A stretch of DNA of 14,084 nucleotides from the NCBI GenBank assembly GCA_002311925.1, contig DCAK01000024.1, forward strand, positions 8,428 through 22,511. Direction: 5' to 3'. The position numbers and the translations under genes were made by a program. The DNA is from Planctomycetes bacterium UBA1135 (GTDB lineage Bacteria; Planctomycetota; UBA1135). The notes below the pieces were generated by a model that had not been told where the DNA came from, ran no database searches, and saw nothing but the letters and a program-made list of their open reading frames with translations. This document shows, piece by piece, positions 13,275-14,084 of the stretch (its first letter is position 1; the number at the start of each line of letters is the position of its first letter).

Positions 13275-13955
13275 ATCTCGCTTGATGAAAGCCAGCCAAT
13301 TGTTCTCGAAGTCCTCCATGTCAATCTTGCCCCAAGATTCGCCCATGGCCTTGTTCCAGATTTTGTTCTTGGTTTCTTCGCCGACGCGGTGAATGGCGGA
13401 CCGCAACCGCTTGATAGTGTCGGAATCAAAATTGTTTTCCCCGCCGCCTGCTTCGAGTTTTTTCTCGAATTCTTTTTCATTTTGCGCACGCGCTTCGGCG
13501 AAACCGGCGAACAGGTGGGTGGTGTAACGGGGGACGATGTCGGCGTATTCCTTTTTCCAATACTTTCTGGAAACCTTGCCGACCATCCCCTGACGCAAAA
13601 AATACATCAGCGCCCAGGACTGACAATAAGAAGCCACTCCGTGATAGCTGGAGTTGTTTGCGTACCATGCCTCGTGGTCCATGTGAATCAGGCTGTCAAT
13701 CGTAATCAAACTTCCCTCGCGCAGCATTGCCTTGACTCCGGAAAGCCGGTCCAAACCTTCCGGCATGTGCTTGGTGACCTTGGGTTTGCGGCCGCTGAAG
13801 TCATGGGCACCGTAGTAGTCGCCCTGGCCCTCGTCGAACCAGCGATGGGCTTCGGCTTCATCGAAAAGGAAGTGGCAGTATTGATGAAAGGCCTCATGGG
13901 ACATGACCGCCAAGGTTATGGCTCGGTTGGTATGGCTGGGGGGGGAGAGGGCCAA
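13269..13955 (-). CDS. DUF1570-like zinc metallopeptidase (gluzincin), N-terminus missing
   Basis: About 228 readable residues ending at a TGA (13271-13269). SHEAFHQY gives an HExxH zinc motif, followed 18 residues after its second His by the Glu of WFDEGQGDYYGA, the third ligand of gluzincins. This spacing and the (W)xxEGxxDYYGA wording fit DUF1570 / peptidase-MA-like proteins, common in Planctomycetes. The rest is helical (SYCQSWALMYFLRQG, KYWKKEY) with a charged C-terminus (MEDFENNWLAFIKRDL). The upstream part, where a signal peptide would be expected, is lost in a G/C-run artefact beginning around 13934-13970, so the true start cannot be placed; 13955 is only where the readable frame begins. 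It is convergent with the homocysteine methyltransferase gene. Proteolytic activity is inferred from the motif, and the substrate is unknown. Confidence 0.75.
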   Translation of the reverse strand: MALSPPSHTNRAITLAVMSHEAFHQYCHFLFDEAEAHRWFDEGQGDYYGAHDFSGRKPKVTKHMPEGLDRLSGVKAMLREGSLITIDSLIHMDHEAWYANNSSYHGVASYCQSWALMYFLRQGMVGKVSRKYWKKEYADIVPRYTTHLFAGFAEARAQNEKEFEKKLEAGGGENNFDSDTIKRLRSAIHRVGEETKNKIWNKAMGESWGKIDMEDFENNWLAFIKRDL

Positions 13956-13960
13956 TACCT

Positions 13961-14084
13961 TGGGGGGGGGGGGGGAATATCCCCCCCCCCCCCCCCCCCT
14001 TATAGGGGGGGGGGGGGGGGTGGGGCCCGCCCCGGCCCCGCTCCCGCCCCCCCCCCCCCGCGCCTCCCCCCCGCCCCCCCCCCC
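13961..14084. other. Low-complexity G/C homopolymer tail, probable artefact
   Basis: About 120 bases made almost only of long G runs and C runs, broken by AATAT and TTATAG. It interrupts the metallopeptidase gene upstream of its HExxH motif. Such tails are typical of read-end or assembly errors and hold no believable gene. Confidence 0.85.

Overview
The window looks like a fragment of a Planctomycetota genome, probably metagenomic. The evidence is the gene content: a PSCyt1/PSCyt2(DUF1549)/DUF1553 cytochrome-type surface protein, a DUF6288-like PDZ plus alpha/alpha-toroid protein, a 42-residue TPR protein of the TPR-CHAT type, a DUF1570-like metallopeptidase, and two secreted RCC1-like propellers sharing a C-terminal beta-domain that I associate with marine planctomycetes. 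No rRNA, tRNA, CRISPR array, transposase or phage gene was seen.

Left block, minus strand (about 1-9406), read in transcription order. RCC1-like protein B (9394-8186) is followed by a clear intrinsic terminator (8087-8048). Next come a Kelch-repeat putative lipoprotein (8018-6939), RCC1-like protein A (6894-5692), the TPR protein (5529-4057), the DUF6288-like protein (4053-2575), and a PSCyt1/DUF1549/LamG/DUF1553 protein that starts at 2532 and runs off the left edge. Every product begins with a putative signal peptide or lipobox, so this block encodes extracytoplasmic proteins, three of them adjacent beta-propellers. The PSCyt and TPR genes share almost the same 71-base start region although their mature proteins are unrelated.

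Right block, plus strand (9603-13274). A soluble-guanylate-cyclase-like H-NOX haem sensor (9603-10151) overlaps by four bases a second gene (10148-11983). That gene encodes an HNOBA (sGC PAS-like) domain, a coiled coil, a GAF domain and a protein-kinase fold that has lost both catalytic aspartates. The sensing half of animal soluble guanylate cyclase is therefore split over two coupled genes, and the cyclase is replaced by GAF plus pseudokinase. This is the most interesting system in the window. It is followed by a 90-residue protein of unknown function and, overlapping that by 10 bases, a homocysteine S-methyltransferase. A convergent DUF1570-like gluzincin fragment (13955-13269) closes the window.

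The divergent spacer between RCC1-B and H-NOX (9407-9602) holds three direct copies and one inverted copy of a CACCC(A/G)GA motif, a possible operator. Otherwise gaps between genes are short and no stretch over 300 bases lacks a gene. The last ~130 bases are runs of G and C and look like a sequencing or assembly artefact. The DUF6288-like and homocysteine methyltransferase genes are visibly AT-richer than their neighbours (28/60 G+C in hand-counted 2761-2820 and in 12361-12420, against 39/60 in 11641-11700).
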